Assembly (NCBI GenBank): GCA_016290885.1
Contig: JAEEVN010000010.1
Location: forward strand, 1-39,328
From: Caryophanales bacterium
Lineage (GTDB): Bacteria > Bacillota_I > Bacilli_A > RF39 > UBA660
Direction: 5' to 3'
Length of the DNA stretch: 39,328 nucleotides
The position numbers and the translations under genes are program-made. The notes under the pieces are model-generated. The model saw nothing but the letters and a program-made list of their open reading frames with translations, was not told the DNA's origin and did not search any database. Below are positions 30,313-37,437 of this stretch, piece after piece. Position 1 is the stretch's first letter. Every line of letters begins with the position of its first letter.

Positions 30313-30720
30313 ATGAAAAGAGTAGAAGTAGTAGCAGCAGTTATAGTTAAAGATAATAAAATATTAGCAACACAAAGAGGGTATGGAGAATTCAAAGGTG
30401 GATGGGAATTCCCTGGTGGAAAACCTGAAGCTAATGAAACAAAAGAAGAAGCATTAAAAAGAGAAATAAAAGAAGAATTAAATGCAGATATAGAAGTAAA
30501 TGATTATATATGTACAGTAGAATATGATTATCCAAATTTCCATTTAACAATGCACACTTATTATTGTTCATTATTAAATGATAATTTAGAACTTTTATAT
30601 CATGATGAAGAAAGATTAGAACATGAGTCTATGAAATGGTTATCTATTGATGAAATAGATTCTGTTGATTGGTTAGGTGCAGATATAGAAATAGTTAATA
30701 AATTAAAAAAGACTAATTAA
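30313..30720 (+). CDS. MutT-type Nudix (d)NTP pyrophosphohydrolase
   Basis: 135 residues from ATG 30313, after GAGGG; an in-frame ATG at 30301 overlaps the previous gene. Intact Nudix box: G36, E42, R50, E51, E54 and E55 in GGKPEANETKEE and KREIKEEL. The EFKGGWEFPGGK and C-terminal MKWLSIDEI...DWLGAD patterns match small MutT/NudG-like enzymes that clear oxidised or methylated (d)NTPs. Precise substrate unknown. Its closest relative in the window is the Nudix half of the operon's own regulator. It is last in the operon, and its stop is in the terminator palindrome. Confidence 0.92.
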   Translation: MKRVEVVAAVIVKDNKILATQRGYGEFKGGWEFPGGKPEANETKEEALKREIKEELNADIEVNDYICTVEYDYPNFHLTMHTYYCSLLNDNLELLYHDEERLEHESMKWLSIDEIDSVDWLGADIEIVNKLKKTN

Positions 30721-30732
30721 TTAGTCTTTTTT
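30705..30732. terminator. Palindromic bidirectional terminator
   Basis: AAAAAAGACTAAT and its exact complement ATTAGTCTTTTTT are joined by TA. Both convergent stop codons (30718-30720 and 30721-30723) are in the palindrome and abut. Confidence 0.85.
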
Positions 30733-31500
30733 ATTTATGTTTTTTACTTTATTTACTACGTCTGTAACATTACTTTGTCCAAAAGCACTAAGTACTTCTA
30801 TTGGAATAGCAAATATTATAGTATTAGATTGATCTGAAGATAAATCATTTAAAGTAGCTAATGTTCTTAAATGTAATGCTCCAGGAGAACCACTTAATTT
30901 AGTAGCAGCTTCTGCTAAGTTGTCAGCAGCTTCTTTTTCACCAGCAGCTTTAGTAATAACTGCTTGTTTTTCTCTTTCAGCTTCTGCAACTTTAGCAATA
31001 ACTCTTTGCATTTCTTCTGGTAATTTTACATCTTTTAATTCAACATTTTCTACTTTGATTCCCCAAGGATCAGTAGCTTCATCGATTACTTTACAAATTT
31101 CAGTAGATATTTTATCTCTTTCAGAAAGTAATTCATCTAATGAAATAGCACCAACTGCATTTCTCATAGTAGTTTGTGCAAGTTGTCCAACAGCATATTG
31201 ATATCTTTCAACTGCTAATATAGCTTTAGAAGCATCAAATACTTTATAATAGATAACTGCATTAATTCTAATAGATACATTATCTTTAGTAATTGCGTCT
31301 TGTTCAGGAACATCAACTGCTTTTGTTCTGATATCTACTTTTCTATATGATTCAATTATTGGTAGTACTATATTCCAACCTGGTTTCATTATTTTTTTAA
31401 ATTTACCAAATCTAAATTTAATACCTCTTTCATATTCAGATACTTGTCTAATTGAAATTAATATAATAAATAAAATAATACCTATTAAACCAAAAATCAT
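30721..31500 (-). CDS. Slipin/stomatin-like SPFH (band 7) membrane protein
   Basis: 259 residues; SD AAGGAGGT. One N-terminal membrane segment (about 1-18) is followed by the SPFH signature: YERGIKFRFGKFKKIMKPGWNIVLP, VDVPEQDAITKDNVSI, YYKVFDA and the LDELLSERD helix. A long charged heptad-like stretch rich in Ala and Glu (about 165-205) is the coiled coil used for oligomerisation. Slipins form membrane microdomain scaffolds. The usual partner, an NfeD-type protein, is not adjacent. The gene is monocistronic, divergent from a small membrane protein gene. Confidence 0.92.
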   Translation of the reverse strand: MIFGLIGIILFIILISIRQVSEYERGIKFRFGKFKKIMKPGWNIVLPIIESYRKVDIRTKAVDVPEQDAITKDNVSIRINAVIYYKVFDASKAILAVERYQYAVGQLAQTTMRNAVGAISLDELLSERDKISTEICKVIDEATDPWGIKVENVELKDVKLPEEMQRVIAKVAEAEREKQAVITKAAGEKEAADNLAEAATKLSGSPGALHLRTLATLNDLSSDQSNTIIFAIPIEVLSAFGQSNVTDVVNKVKNINKKD

Positions 31501-31520
31501 TTTCTACCTCCTTATTACAT

Positions 31521-31549
31521 ATTATATACAATCAGGGGGTAAAAATCAA
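31521..31549 (-). promoter_or_regulatory. Promoter for slipin
   Basis: On the minus strand, TTGATT (31544-31549) and TATAAT (31521-31526) are 17 bp apart. It abuts the divergent + promoter. Confidence 0.7.
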
Positions 31550-31578
31550 TTGAAATCGGAGGGCGTTTGTGGTATCAT
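31550..31578 (+). promoter_or_regulatory. Promoter for the 83-aa gene
   Basis: TTGAAA at 31550-31555 and TATCAT at 31573-31578, spacing 17, with TGG before the -10. The two divergent -35 boxes touch (31544-31549 and 31550-31555). Confidence 0.6.
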
Positions 31579-31601
31579 TATTAATGATATGGAGATTATA
31601 T

Positions 31602-31853
31602 ATGAAAGAAATTATTGATAATTATGGTTTATATATTTGTATAGGTTTAGGAGTATTAGTACTTATAGTAGCAATTATATTACTTGTAACTTCAAAAACT
31701 AAAAAGAATAAAAATGTAGAAGAAGATAACTCTAGTATATTAGATATTGATATAGATGGAGTTGTTGATAAAGAATTCAAATATGGTTATGAAAAACAAG
31801 AAACTAAATATATGAAAAAGGAAGAATTAATGGGAAAAAAAGAAGATAAATAA
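31602..31853 (+). CDS. Small single-span membrane protein, 83 aa
   Basis: Starts at ATG 31602 after GGAGA; the frame is open 11 codons further upstream but lacks an SD there. One hydrophobic segment (about 8-30) is followed by a lysine cluster KTKKNKN, which keeps the C-terminus inside. The tail is acidic then mixed (DNSSILDIDIDGV, KEELMGKKEDK). There is no recognised domain. It is divergent from slipin, with touching promoters, so co-regulation is possible but unproved. Confidence 0.7.
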   Translation: MKEIIDNYGLYICIGLGVLVLIVAIILLVTSKTKKNKNVEEDNSSILDIDIDGVVDKEFKYGYEKQETKYMKKEELMGKKEDK

Positions 31854-31865
31854 TCTTCTTTTTTT
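31834..31865 (+). terminator. Terminator after the 83-aa gene
   Basis: AAAGAAGAT and ATCTTCTTT form the stem around the stop codon, followed by T. Confidence 0.8.
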
Positions 31866-31866
31866 G

Positions 31867-31884
31867 TTCGATTGTTTTATCGAA
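31867..31884. promoter_or_regulatory. Dyad upstream of dinB, operator candidate
   Basis: TTCGAT (31867-31872) and ATCGAA (31879-31884) form a perfect 6-bp dyad with a 6-bp spacer, covering the -35 position of the dinB promoter. It differs from the B. subtilis LexA box CGAACRNRYGTTYG. Confidence 0.45.
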
Positions 31885-31892
31885 TGTTTGTA

Positions 31893-31901
31893 TGATATAA
31901 T
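31893..31901 (+). promoter_or_regulatory. Extended -10 promoter for dinB
   Basis: TGATATAAT, 18 nt before ATG 31919. The dyad at 31867-31884 lies at the -35 position. Confidence 0.6.
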
Positions 31902-31918
31902 TAAGATGGGTGATTATG

Positions 31919-33112
31919 ATGGAAAGAATAGTATTACATATAGATGTTAATAGCGCTTTTTTATCATGGTCAGCTTTAAAATTATTAAAAGAAGGATCTA
32001 AAAAAGATATTAGAAAAGAAATATCTGTAGTATCTGGTAGAGAATCTACTAGAAACGGAATAATAGTAGCTAGTTCTATACCTGCGAAAAAGAAGGGCAT
32101 AAGAGCACCTATGAATTTAAGAGATGCAAGAAAAATATATAGAGATATTATAGTAGTACATCCAGATTATTATTTCTACGCAGAATGTTCAAAAAAATTA
32201 TTTGATTATATTAGATCTTTGTTTGAGGAAGTAGAACAATTCTCTATAGATGAATGTTTTGTAGAATATACTCCAAGTAAAAGAATGTATGGAGATGAAG
32301 TAAAATTTGCATATAAATTAAAAGATACCATTAAGAGGAAATTTGGTTTCACGGTTAATATCGGAATCGGTAACAATAAATTACTTGCTAAGATGGCGAG
32401 TGACTTTGAAAAACCAGATAAGGTGCATACTTTATATACTTCTGAAATTAAAGAAAAGATGTGGCCACTTGATATATCAGATTTATTTATGGCAGGCAAA
32501 TCATCTTGCGCAAGATTAAGAAGACTTGGTATTAATACAATTGGAGAACTTGCAAATTATGATCAAAATAAATTACATTATTATATGAAATCTATGGGTA
32601 CTATGCTTTATGAATATGCTAATGGTATAGATAATTCTAAAGTAGAGTATAGACATATTGAAAGAAAAGGAATAGGTTTTTCTAGAACTTTATCTGAAGA
32701 TACTGAAGACAAGAAAATATTGTTTGAGTATTTAAATAATTTTTCTGAAGATATATCAAATTATTTAAAAAGAAAGAATAAATACTGTGGAGTAATAATA
32801 GTAACTATTAGATATAGAGACTTTAAGACTTATAATCATCAGATTAAATTAAAAAATAATATTAATAGTAAGGAAGAAATATATAAATATAGTAAAGAAC
32901 TATTTAATAAATTATGGAATCTAGAACCGGTTAGATTAATAGGACTTAGAGTTACTGATTTATCTACAAATAATGATATTCAATTATCTTTGTTTGAAGA
33001 GAATGAAAAAGTATTAAAAGATAAAGAAATAGATAAGTTATTGGATAATATAAATAATAAATTAGGTAAAGATATTGTACACAAAGCAAGTTTAGTTAAC
33101 ACAGATAAATAA
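31919..33112 (+). CDS. dinB: Y-family DNA polymerase (Pol IV, DinB)
   Basis: 397 residues from ATG 31919, 5 nt after GGGTGA; the earlier in-frame ATG 31916 is too close to the SD. Y-family marks: VLHIDVNSAFLSW with the first metal Asp, YYFYAECSKK, and FSIDECFVEYT with the catalytic Asp-Glu pair. A helix-hairpin-helix-like LRRLGINTIGELA and the little-finger domain follow. QLSLFEE near the C-terminus fits the beta-clamp binding pentamer (QLxLF). It bypasses damaged DNA. A dyad in its promoter suggests damage-responsive control. Confidence 0.92.
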   Translation: MERIVLHIDVNSAFLSWSALKLLKEGSKKDIRKEISVVSGRESTRNGIIVASSIPAKKKGIRAPMNLRDARKIYRDIIVVHPDYYFYAECSKKLFDYIRSLFEEVEQFSIDECFVEYTPSKRMYGDEVKFAYKLKDTIKRKFGFTVNIGIGNNKLLAKMASDFEKPDKVHTLYTSEIKEKMWPLDISDLFMAGKSSCARLRRLGINTIGELANYDQNKLHYYMKSMGTMLYEYANGIDNSKVEYRHIERKGIGFSRTLSEDTEDKKILFEYLNNFSEDISNYLKRKNKYCGVIIVTIRYRDFKTYNHQIKLKNNINSKEEIYKYSKELFNKLWNLEPVRLIGLRVTDLSTNNDIQLSLFEENEKVLKDKEIDKLLDNINNKLGKDIVHKASLVNTDK

Positions 33113-33124
33113 TTATGCTATAAT
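33096..33124 (+). promoter_or_regulatory. Promoter for the 176-aa gene
   Basis: TTAACA at 33096-33101 (inside dinB) and TATAAT at 33119-33124, spacing 17, with TGC before the -10. Confidence 0.7.
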
Positions 33125-33143
33125 AATAAAGGAGGGATGTAAC

Positions 33144-33674
33144 ATGACACCAGAAAAACAAGAACAAATAGATGCTCTTAATGAAACAAGAGATAAAGTA
33201 TGTGAAATTTATGCAAATTCTGAGAAGAAAGTCGATGAGGGATTTGTATTAATCGGAGAATTTAAAGACGAAATAGATAAAGTTAAGGGATATACTGGTT
33301 TAGAATTTGTAATAGATAAATCTAAAGTAGCTGATTTGAAAAAAGAATTAGTAAAATTATATTCAGAAACTAGATCAATGATTTTAGATAGTAACTTACA
33401 TCCTGTATTTGTAGAAGCTGATTATCAAGTAGGTAAAGGCGATGGAATATTTGTCGATGATCCTGATCATTCAGTACTAAGATTTGTGTTAGAACTTAAT
33501 AAAGGTGATTATAAAGCAATGGCTTCACCATTAGCTAATAAAGAAGAAGATGCTATGAGAGGCCATAAAAGCACTGAGGAATTAAGAAAAAGCGATGATG
33601 ATGAAGTAGAAAGCCGTCTTAATAGTCTCATACCAGGAGCAGGAGTTATTAAGAATAATCTAAAAAAGCATTAA
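33144..33674 (+). CDS. Hypothetical protein, 176 aa
   Basis: SD AAAGGAGGG. The protein is soluble and acidic: a helical N-terminal third (about 1-35), then a mixed region (FVEADYQVGKGDGIFVDDP, SVLRFVLELNKGDY) and a C-terminal glycine-containing LNSLIPGAGVIKN before a basic end. No signal peptide or membrane segment. I recognise no family. It has its own promoter and terminator and lies between dinB and tex with no visible coupling to either. Function unknown. Confidence 0.7.
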   Translation: MTPEKQEQIDALNETRDKVCEIYANSEKKVDEGFVLIGEFKDEIDKVKGYTGLEFVIDKSKVADLKKELVKLYSETRSMILDSNLHPVFVEADYQVGKGDGIFVDDPDHSVLRFVLELNKGDYKAMASPLANKEEDAMRGHKSTEELRKSDDDEVESRLNSLIPGAGVIKNNLKKH

Positions 33675-33692
33675 TTAATAATGCTTTTTTTT
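33664..33692 (+). terminator. Terminator
   Basis: AAAAAGCATTA and TAATGCTTTTT pair over ATTAA and include the stop codon. Confidence 0.85.
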
Positions 33693-33693
33693 A

Positions 33694-33702
33694 TGGTATA
33701 AT
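33694..33702 (+). promoter_or_regulatory. Extended -10 promoter for tex
   Basis: TGGTATAAT, 17 nt before ATG 33719, just after the preceding terminator. Confidence 0.6.
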
Positions 33703-33718
33703 GATATAGGTGATTAAA

Positions 33719-35842
33719 ATGAATGAAAGCATAATAAAACAATTAGCGTTAGAAAATAATATTAAAGAGGAACAAATTACTAAAACATTAGCTTTACTTG
33801 AAGAAGGAGATACTATTCCTTTTATAGCAAGATATAGAAAAGATGTGACAGGTAATTTAGATGAAGAACAAATTAAAAATATATCAGATAGATACAAATA
33901 TGAATTAAACTTATTAGAAAGAAAAGAAGATGTAATAAGATTAATTGATGAAAAAGGATTACTTACTGAAGAATTAAAAAATCAAATACTTAGTGCTACT
34001 AAATTAGTAGAAGTAGAAGATTTATATAGACCATATAAAGAAAAGAAGAAGACTAAAGCTACTGAAGCAATTAAATTTGGTTTAGAACCACTTGCTAAAA
34101 TAATATTATCTTTCCCAGATACTTTATTTGTAGATAAATTTATTAATGAAAATGTTAAGACTAAGGAAGATGCAATTGAAGGAGCTAAATATATAATTGC
34201 AGAGTATATATCAGATAATGCATATTATAGAAAATATATAAGAAATAATATATTTAATCATGGTAAGATTAAAACTAAAGTTAAAAAAGATGCTGAAGAC
34301 CCTAATAAGACATATGAAATGTATTATGACTATAGTGAAGAGATAAATAAAATTAAACCTCATAGAGTACTTGCAGTTAATAGAGCAGAAAAAGAAAAAG
34401 TAGTAACAGTATCTATTGATTATAGTACTGAATTTATAACTGATTATTTAAAAAGTAAATTAGTTAAAAAAGATAATGAATGTGGTAAATATGTTTGTGA
34501 AGCAATTGAGGATTCTCTAAAAAGATTAATACTACCTTCAGTAGAAAGAGAAATAAGAAGTGAACTAACTGATACTGCAGATGATTCTGCTATTATTAAT
34601 TTTGGTAAGAACTTAGAGAGTTTACTTCTTACACCTCCAATTAAAGAAAAAGTAGTATTAGGTTTTGACCCAGGATTTTCTAATGGATGTAAGATAGCAA
34701 TAGTAGATAAAACAGGTAAATATTTATTTAGTACAGTTTTATATCCTTTTAAAGATGAAAATAAAGCTAAAGATATATTACTTGATTTAATAAATAGATT
34801 TAAAGTAGATATTATTGCAATAGGTAATGGTACTGCTTCTAGAGAAAGTGAAAAATTTATATCTAATTTAATCAAAGATAATAATTTAGATGTTAAATAT
34901 ATAATTGTATCTGAAGCAGGAGCATCAATCTATTCAGTGGAGGATGTTGCTATTGAAGAATTCCCTAATTTAAGTCCTAATGAAAGAAGTGCAGTTTCAA
35001 TTGGAAGAAGACTTCAAGATCCACTTTCTGAACTAGTTAAGATACCACCTGAAGGAATAGGAGTAGGTCTATATCAACATGATGTTAAAGAAAGTAAATT
35101 AAAAGAAAATCTAGACTTTGTAACAAGTAAATGTGTTAATGAAGTAGGAGTAAATATTAATACTGCTAGTACTTCAATACTTAAATATATTTCAGGCTTA
35201 ACTAAAAAATCTATAGATAAAATAATTGAATATAGAGAAAAGAATGGTATGTTTACATCAAGAGAGGAAATAAAGAAAAAGAAAGTTCTTACTGATAAAA
35301 CATATGAACAAGCAATTGGTTTCCTTAGAATAACTAATGGATCTAATCCGCTTGATAAAACTAGTATCCATCCAGAGAGTTATGATGAAACTATTAAATT
35401 ATTAAATAATTTAGGTTTTACTATAAATGATTTAGGTAAAGAAGAATTAGTTAATAAACTAGATACTTTAGATATTAATTCTATATCTAAAGAAATTAAT
35501 ATTGATATATATACTTTAGAAGATATAATTGAAGATTTAAAGAAACCTAATAGAGATCCAAGAGATAGTATTAAAGCTCCTATATTAAAGAGTGATATTC
35601 TTACTATTGATGATTTAGAAAAGGGTATGAAACTTGAAGGTACTGTTAGAAATGTAGTAGACTTTGGAGCATTTATAGATATAGGTCTTCATAATGATGG
35701 ATTAGTTCATATATCTGAAATAAGTGATGATTATATTAAACATCCAAGTGATGTATTATCAGTTGGAGATATAGTTACAGTATATGTAAAAGATATATTT
35801 AAAGAAAAAGAGAAGGTTGCCTTGACAATGAAAGGAGAGTAA
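33719..35842 (+). CDS. tex: Tex-family S1 RNA-binding transcription accessory protein
   Basis: 707 residues from ATG 33719, after TAGGTGA; the GTG 33710 lies within the SD. Tex layout: N-terminal helical domain with GDTIPFIARYRKDVTGNLDEEQI (about 30-52), YqgF/RNase H-like core with VVLGFDPGFSNGCKIAIVD (about 314-332), helix-hairpin-helix segment with NEVGVNINTAS and SILKYISGL, and a C-terminal S1 domain beginning KLEGTVRNVVDFGAFIDIG. Tex proteins bind RNA and influence transcription and translation; the mechanism is not settled. The gene is monocistronic. Confidence 0.95.
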   Translation: MNESIIKQLALENNIKEEQITKTLALLEEGDTIPFIARYRKDVTGNLDEEQIKNISDRYKYELNLLERKEDVIRLIDEKGLLTEELKNQILSATKLVEVEDLYRPYKEKKKTKATEAIKFGLEPLAKIILSFPDTLFVDKFINENVKTKEDAIEGAKYIIAEYISDNAYYRKYIRNNIFNHGKIKTKVKKDAEDPNKTYEMYYDYSEEINKIKPHRVLAVNRAEKEKVVTVSIDYSTEFITDYLKSKLVKKDNECGKYVCEAIEDSLKRLILPSVEREIRSELTDTADDSAIINFGKNLESLLLTPPIKEKVVLGFDPGFSNGCKIAIVDKTGKYLFSTVLYPFKDENKAKDILLDLINRFKVDIIAIGNGTASRESEKFISNLIKDNNLDVKYIIVSEAGASIYSVEDVAIEEFPNLSPNERSAVSIGRRLQDPLSELVKIPPEGIGVGLYQHDVKESKLKENLDFVTSKCVNEVGVNINTASTSILKYISGLTKKSIDKIIEYREKNGMFTSREEIKKKKVLTDKTYEQAIGFLRITNGSNPLDKTSIHPESYDETIKLLNNLGFTINDLGKEELVNKLDTLDINSISKEINIDIYTLEDIIEDLKKPNRDPRDSIKAPILKSDILTIDDLEKGMKLEGTVRNVVDFGAFIDIGLHNDGLVHISEISDDYIKHPSDVLSVGDIVTVYVKDIFKEKEKVALTMKGE

Positions 35843-35855
35843 TCTTCTTTTTTTA
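35831..35855 (+). terminator. Terminator after tex
   Basis: AAAGGAGA and TCTTCTTT (one G-T pair) flank a loop formed by GTAA, which includes the stop codon; T follows. Confidence 0.7.
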
Positions 35856-35864
35856 TTTTTTATA

Positions 35865-35873
35865 TGATATAAT
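35865..35873 (+). promoter_or_regulatory. Extended -10 promoter for deoD
   Basis: TGATATAAT, 23 nt before ATG 35896. Confidence 0.6.
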
Positions 35874-35895
35874 TTTATTAGAATAGGAGGGAACT

Positions 35896-36609
35896 ATGGC
35901 TACAGTACATAATAGTGCAAATAAAGGTGATATAGCAAAAACAGTTATTATGAGTGGAGATCCACTAAGAATAAAAGCTATCGCTGAAAAGTATTTAGAT
36001 AATTATAAATTAGTTAATTCTATTAGAAATATATATGCATATACTGGTACTTATAAAGGAAAAGAAGTAACAGTAATGGCTCATGGAATGGGTATACCTA
36101 GTATGGGCATATATGCATATGAATTATTTAATGAATATGATGTAGAAAAAATAATTAGATTAGGTTCATGTGGTGCATTTGATGAAAGACATAAATTACT
36201 TGATATAATATTAGTAGAAAAAAGTTATACAGAAAGTAGATTTGCATATCAATTAGACGAATCAAATATTAATTGTGTATCATCCTCTAAAGAATTAAAT
36301 TCAAAAATAGGAGAAGTTGCTAAAAATAATAATATAGAAATTAGTAAATGTAATTGTCTATGTTCTGATGTATTCGATTGGTATGTAGATGATTTTAATA
36401 AATTCCTTAGTAGACTTCCGAAAGAATTAGATCTAGAAGTAGCAGAAATGGAATCATTTGCACTTTTCTATTTAGCATATAAATTTAAAAAACAAGCATC
36501 TTGTTTATTAACAGTAGCAGATTCTCATTATAAAAAAGAAGTATTATCTGCAGAAGAAAGACAAAAGTCATTAGATCAAATGACAATATTAGCACTTGAA
36601 AGTATTTAA
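35896..36609 (+). CDS. deoD: Purine-nucleoside phosphorylase, DeoD type
   Basis: 237 residues, the usual length of hexameric PNP. SD ATAGGAGG. It reads VIMSGDPLRIKAIA (phosphate-binding GDP..R), VMAHGMGIPSMGIYAYEL, RLGSCGAF, EVAEMESFALFYLA (ribose-binding Met-Glu) and LTVADSHY, where the catalytic Asp sits. It cleaves purine (deoxy)nucleosides with phosphate to base and (deoxy)ribose 1-phosphate in the cytoplasm. Usual partners of nucleoside salvage are not adjacent; it is a single-gene unit. Confidence 0.95.
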   Translation: MATVHNSANKGDIAKTVIMSGDPLRIKAIAEKYLDNYKLVNSIRNIYAYTGTYKGKEVTVMAHGMGIPSMGIYAYELFNEYDVEKIIRLGSCGAFDERHKLLDIILVEKSYTESRFAYQLDESNINCVSSSKELNSKIGEVAKNNNIEISKCNCLCSDVFDWYVDDFNKFLSRLPKELDLEVAEMESFALFYLAYKFKKQASCLLTVADSHYKKEVLSAEERQKSLDQMTILALESI

Positions 36610-36627
36610 CTTTAAATACTTTTTTTG
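36599..36627 (+). terminator. Terminator after deoD
   Basis: AAAGTATTT and AAATACTTT form a stem around the stop codon, followed by T. Confidence 0.8.
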
Positions 36628-36636
36628 TGTTATAAT
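36628..36636 (+). promoter_or_regulatory. Extended -10 promoter for the 42-aa gene and queH
   Basis: TGTTATAAT, 18 nt before ATG 36654. Confidence 0.6.
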
Positions 36637-36653
36637 ACATCTAGGTGATTTTC

Positions 36654-36782
36654 ATGAACAAAGAACAAAGAAAAAACAAAGTTAAAAGATTATATCTTTC
36701 TCCAATGATGCCAAAAAGATTTAGTAGCGCAGAAAGAGCAGAAATAAGAAAAAAAGAAAAAGAAATACTAGGAGGTAAATAA
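36654..36782 (+). CDS. Small basic protein, 42 aa, upstream of queH
   Basis: ATG 36654 follows TAGGTGATTTTC; the stop is at 36780-36782, 1 nt before queH. The protein is strongly basic (KEQRKNKVKRLYLSPMMPKR, then alternating Lys, Arg and Glu) and probably helical, with no membrane segment. Its final codons GGA GGT AAA contain the SD for queH, so the two are translationally coupled. The promoter and SD lie directly in front, which supports a real gene. It resembles no family I recognise; it could bind RNA or act as a leader. Confidence 0.6.
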   Translation: MNKEQRKNKVKRLYLSPMMPKRFSSAERAEIRKKEKEILGGK

Positions 36783-36783
36783 T

Positions 36784-37398
36784 ATGAAATTATTACTTCA
36801 TATATGTTGTGCACCTTGTAGTATAATGTGCATTAAAAAATTAAGAGAAGAATCTATTGACGTAACTGGTTTTTGGTATAATCCAAATATTCATCCATAT
36901 ATGGAATATAGAGCAAGAAGAGATGCTGTAAGACAGTATTCTAAAATGATTGATTTAGATGTTATATATAAGGATGAATATGGACTAGATAAATTTGTAA
37001 AGTCTGTTAGCAATAATATAGATAAGAGATGTAATTATTGTTATACAGATAGATTACTAGAAACTGCTAAATATGCTAAAGAAAATGGATATGATGCTTT
37101 TTGTACTTGTATGCTTTATAGCATTTATCAAGATCATGATAAGATAAAAGAAGTAGCAGAAAAGATATCTAAAGAAATTGGTATAGATTTTTATTACTAT
37201 GACTTTAGACCTTATTATAAAGAAGGGCAAGAAGAAGCTAGAAGAATAGGTATCTATATGCAAAAATATTGCGGATGTGTATTTAGTGAAGAAGAAAGAT
37301 ATCAAAAAAGAATAGATAGAGAAAAAATCAAAGAAGAAATAGATAAAGATTGGGAACAATATAAAAAAGAAAATAATATAGAGGATTTAACCTTTTAA
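36784..37398 (+). CDS. queH: Epoxyqueuosine reductase QueH
   Basis: 204 residues, typical for the DUF208/QueH family. Conserved cysteine pairs: LHICCAPCS (about 6-13), KRCNYCYTDRL (near 80-90) and KYCGCVFSEEE near 160, which supply the iron-sulfur cluster and an extra metal site. GFWYNPNIHPYMEY and CTCMLYSIYQDH are family hallmarks. It performs the last step of queuosine formation in tRNA, reducing epoxyqueuosine, as an alternative to the cobalamin-dependent QueG. Other queuosine genes are not in the window. SD GGAGGT is inside the upstream small gene. Confidence 0.95.
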   Translation: MKLLLHICCAPCSIMCIKKLREESIDVTGFWYNPNIHPYMEYRARRDAVRQYSKMIDLDVIYKDEYGLDKFVKSVSNNIDKRCNYCYTDRLLETAKYAKENGYDAFCTCMLYSIYQDHDKIKEVAEKISKEIGIDFYYYDFRPYYKEGQEEARRIGIYMQKYCGCVFSEEERYQKRIDREKIKEEIDKDWEQYKKENNIEDLTF

Positions 37399-37414
37399 TA
37401 TTTTCTTTTTTTTT
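37365..37414 (+). terminator. Imperfect terminator after queH
   Basis: AAAAGAAAAT and ATTTTCTTTT pair as an outer stem, with AGG and CCT closing an inner loop. The middle is bulged. Nine or more T follow. Confidence 0.6.
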
Positions 37415-37415
37415 G

Positions 37416-37421
37416 TATAAT
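37416..37421 (+). promoter_or_regulatory. -10 box for the VanY-type gene
   Basis: TATAAT preceded by TTTTG, without the one-base gap of a true TGN element and without a clear -35; 16 nt before ATG 37438. Confidence 0.45.
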
Positions 37422-37437
37422 TATATTAGGTGATGAT

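Noticed and set aside
31867-31884. Canonical B. subtilis LexA box at dinB
   Set aside because: The dyad is TTCGAT-N6-ATCGAA; the required GAAC and GTTC half-sites at N4 spacing are absent. It is kept only as an operator candidate of unknown binder.
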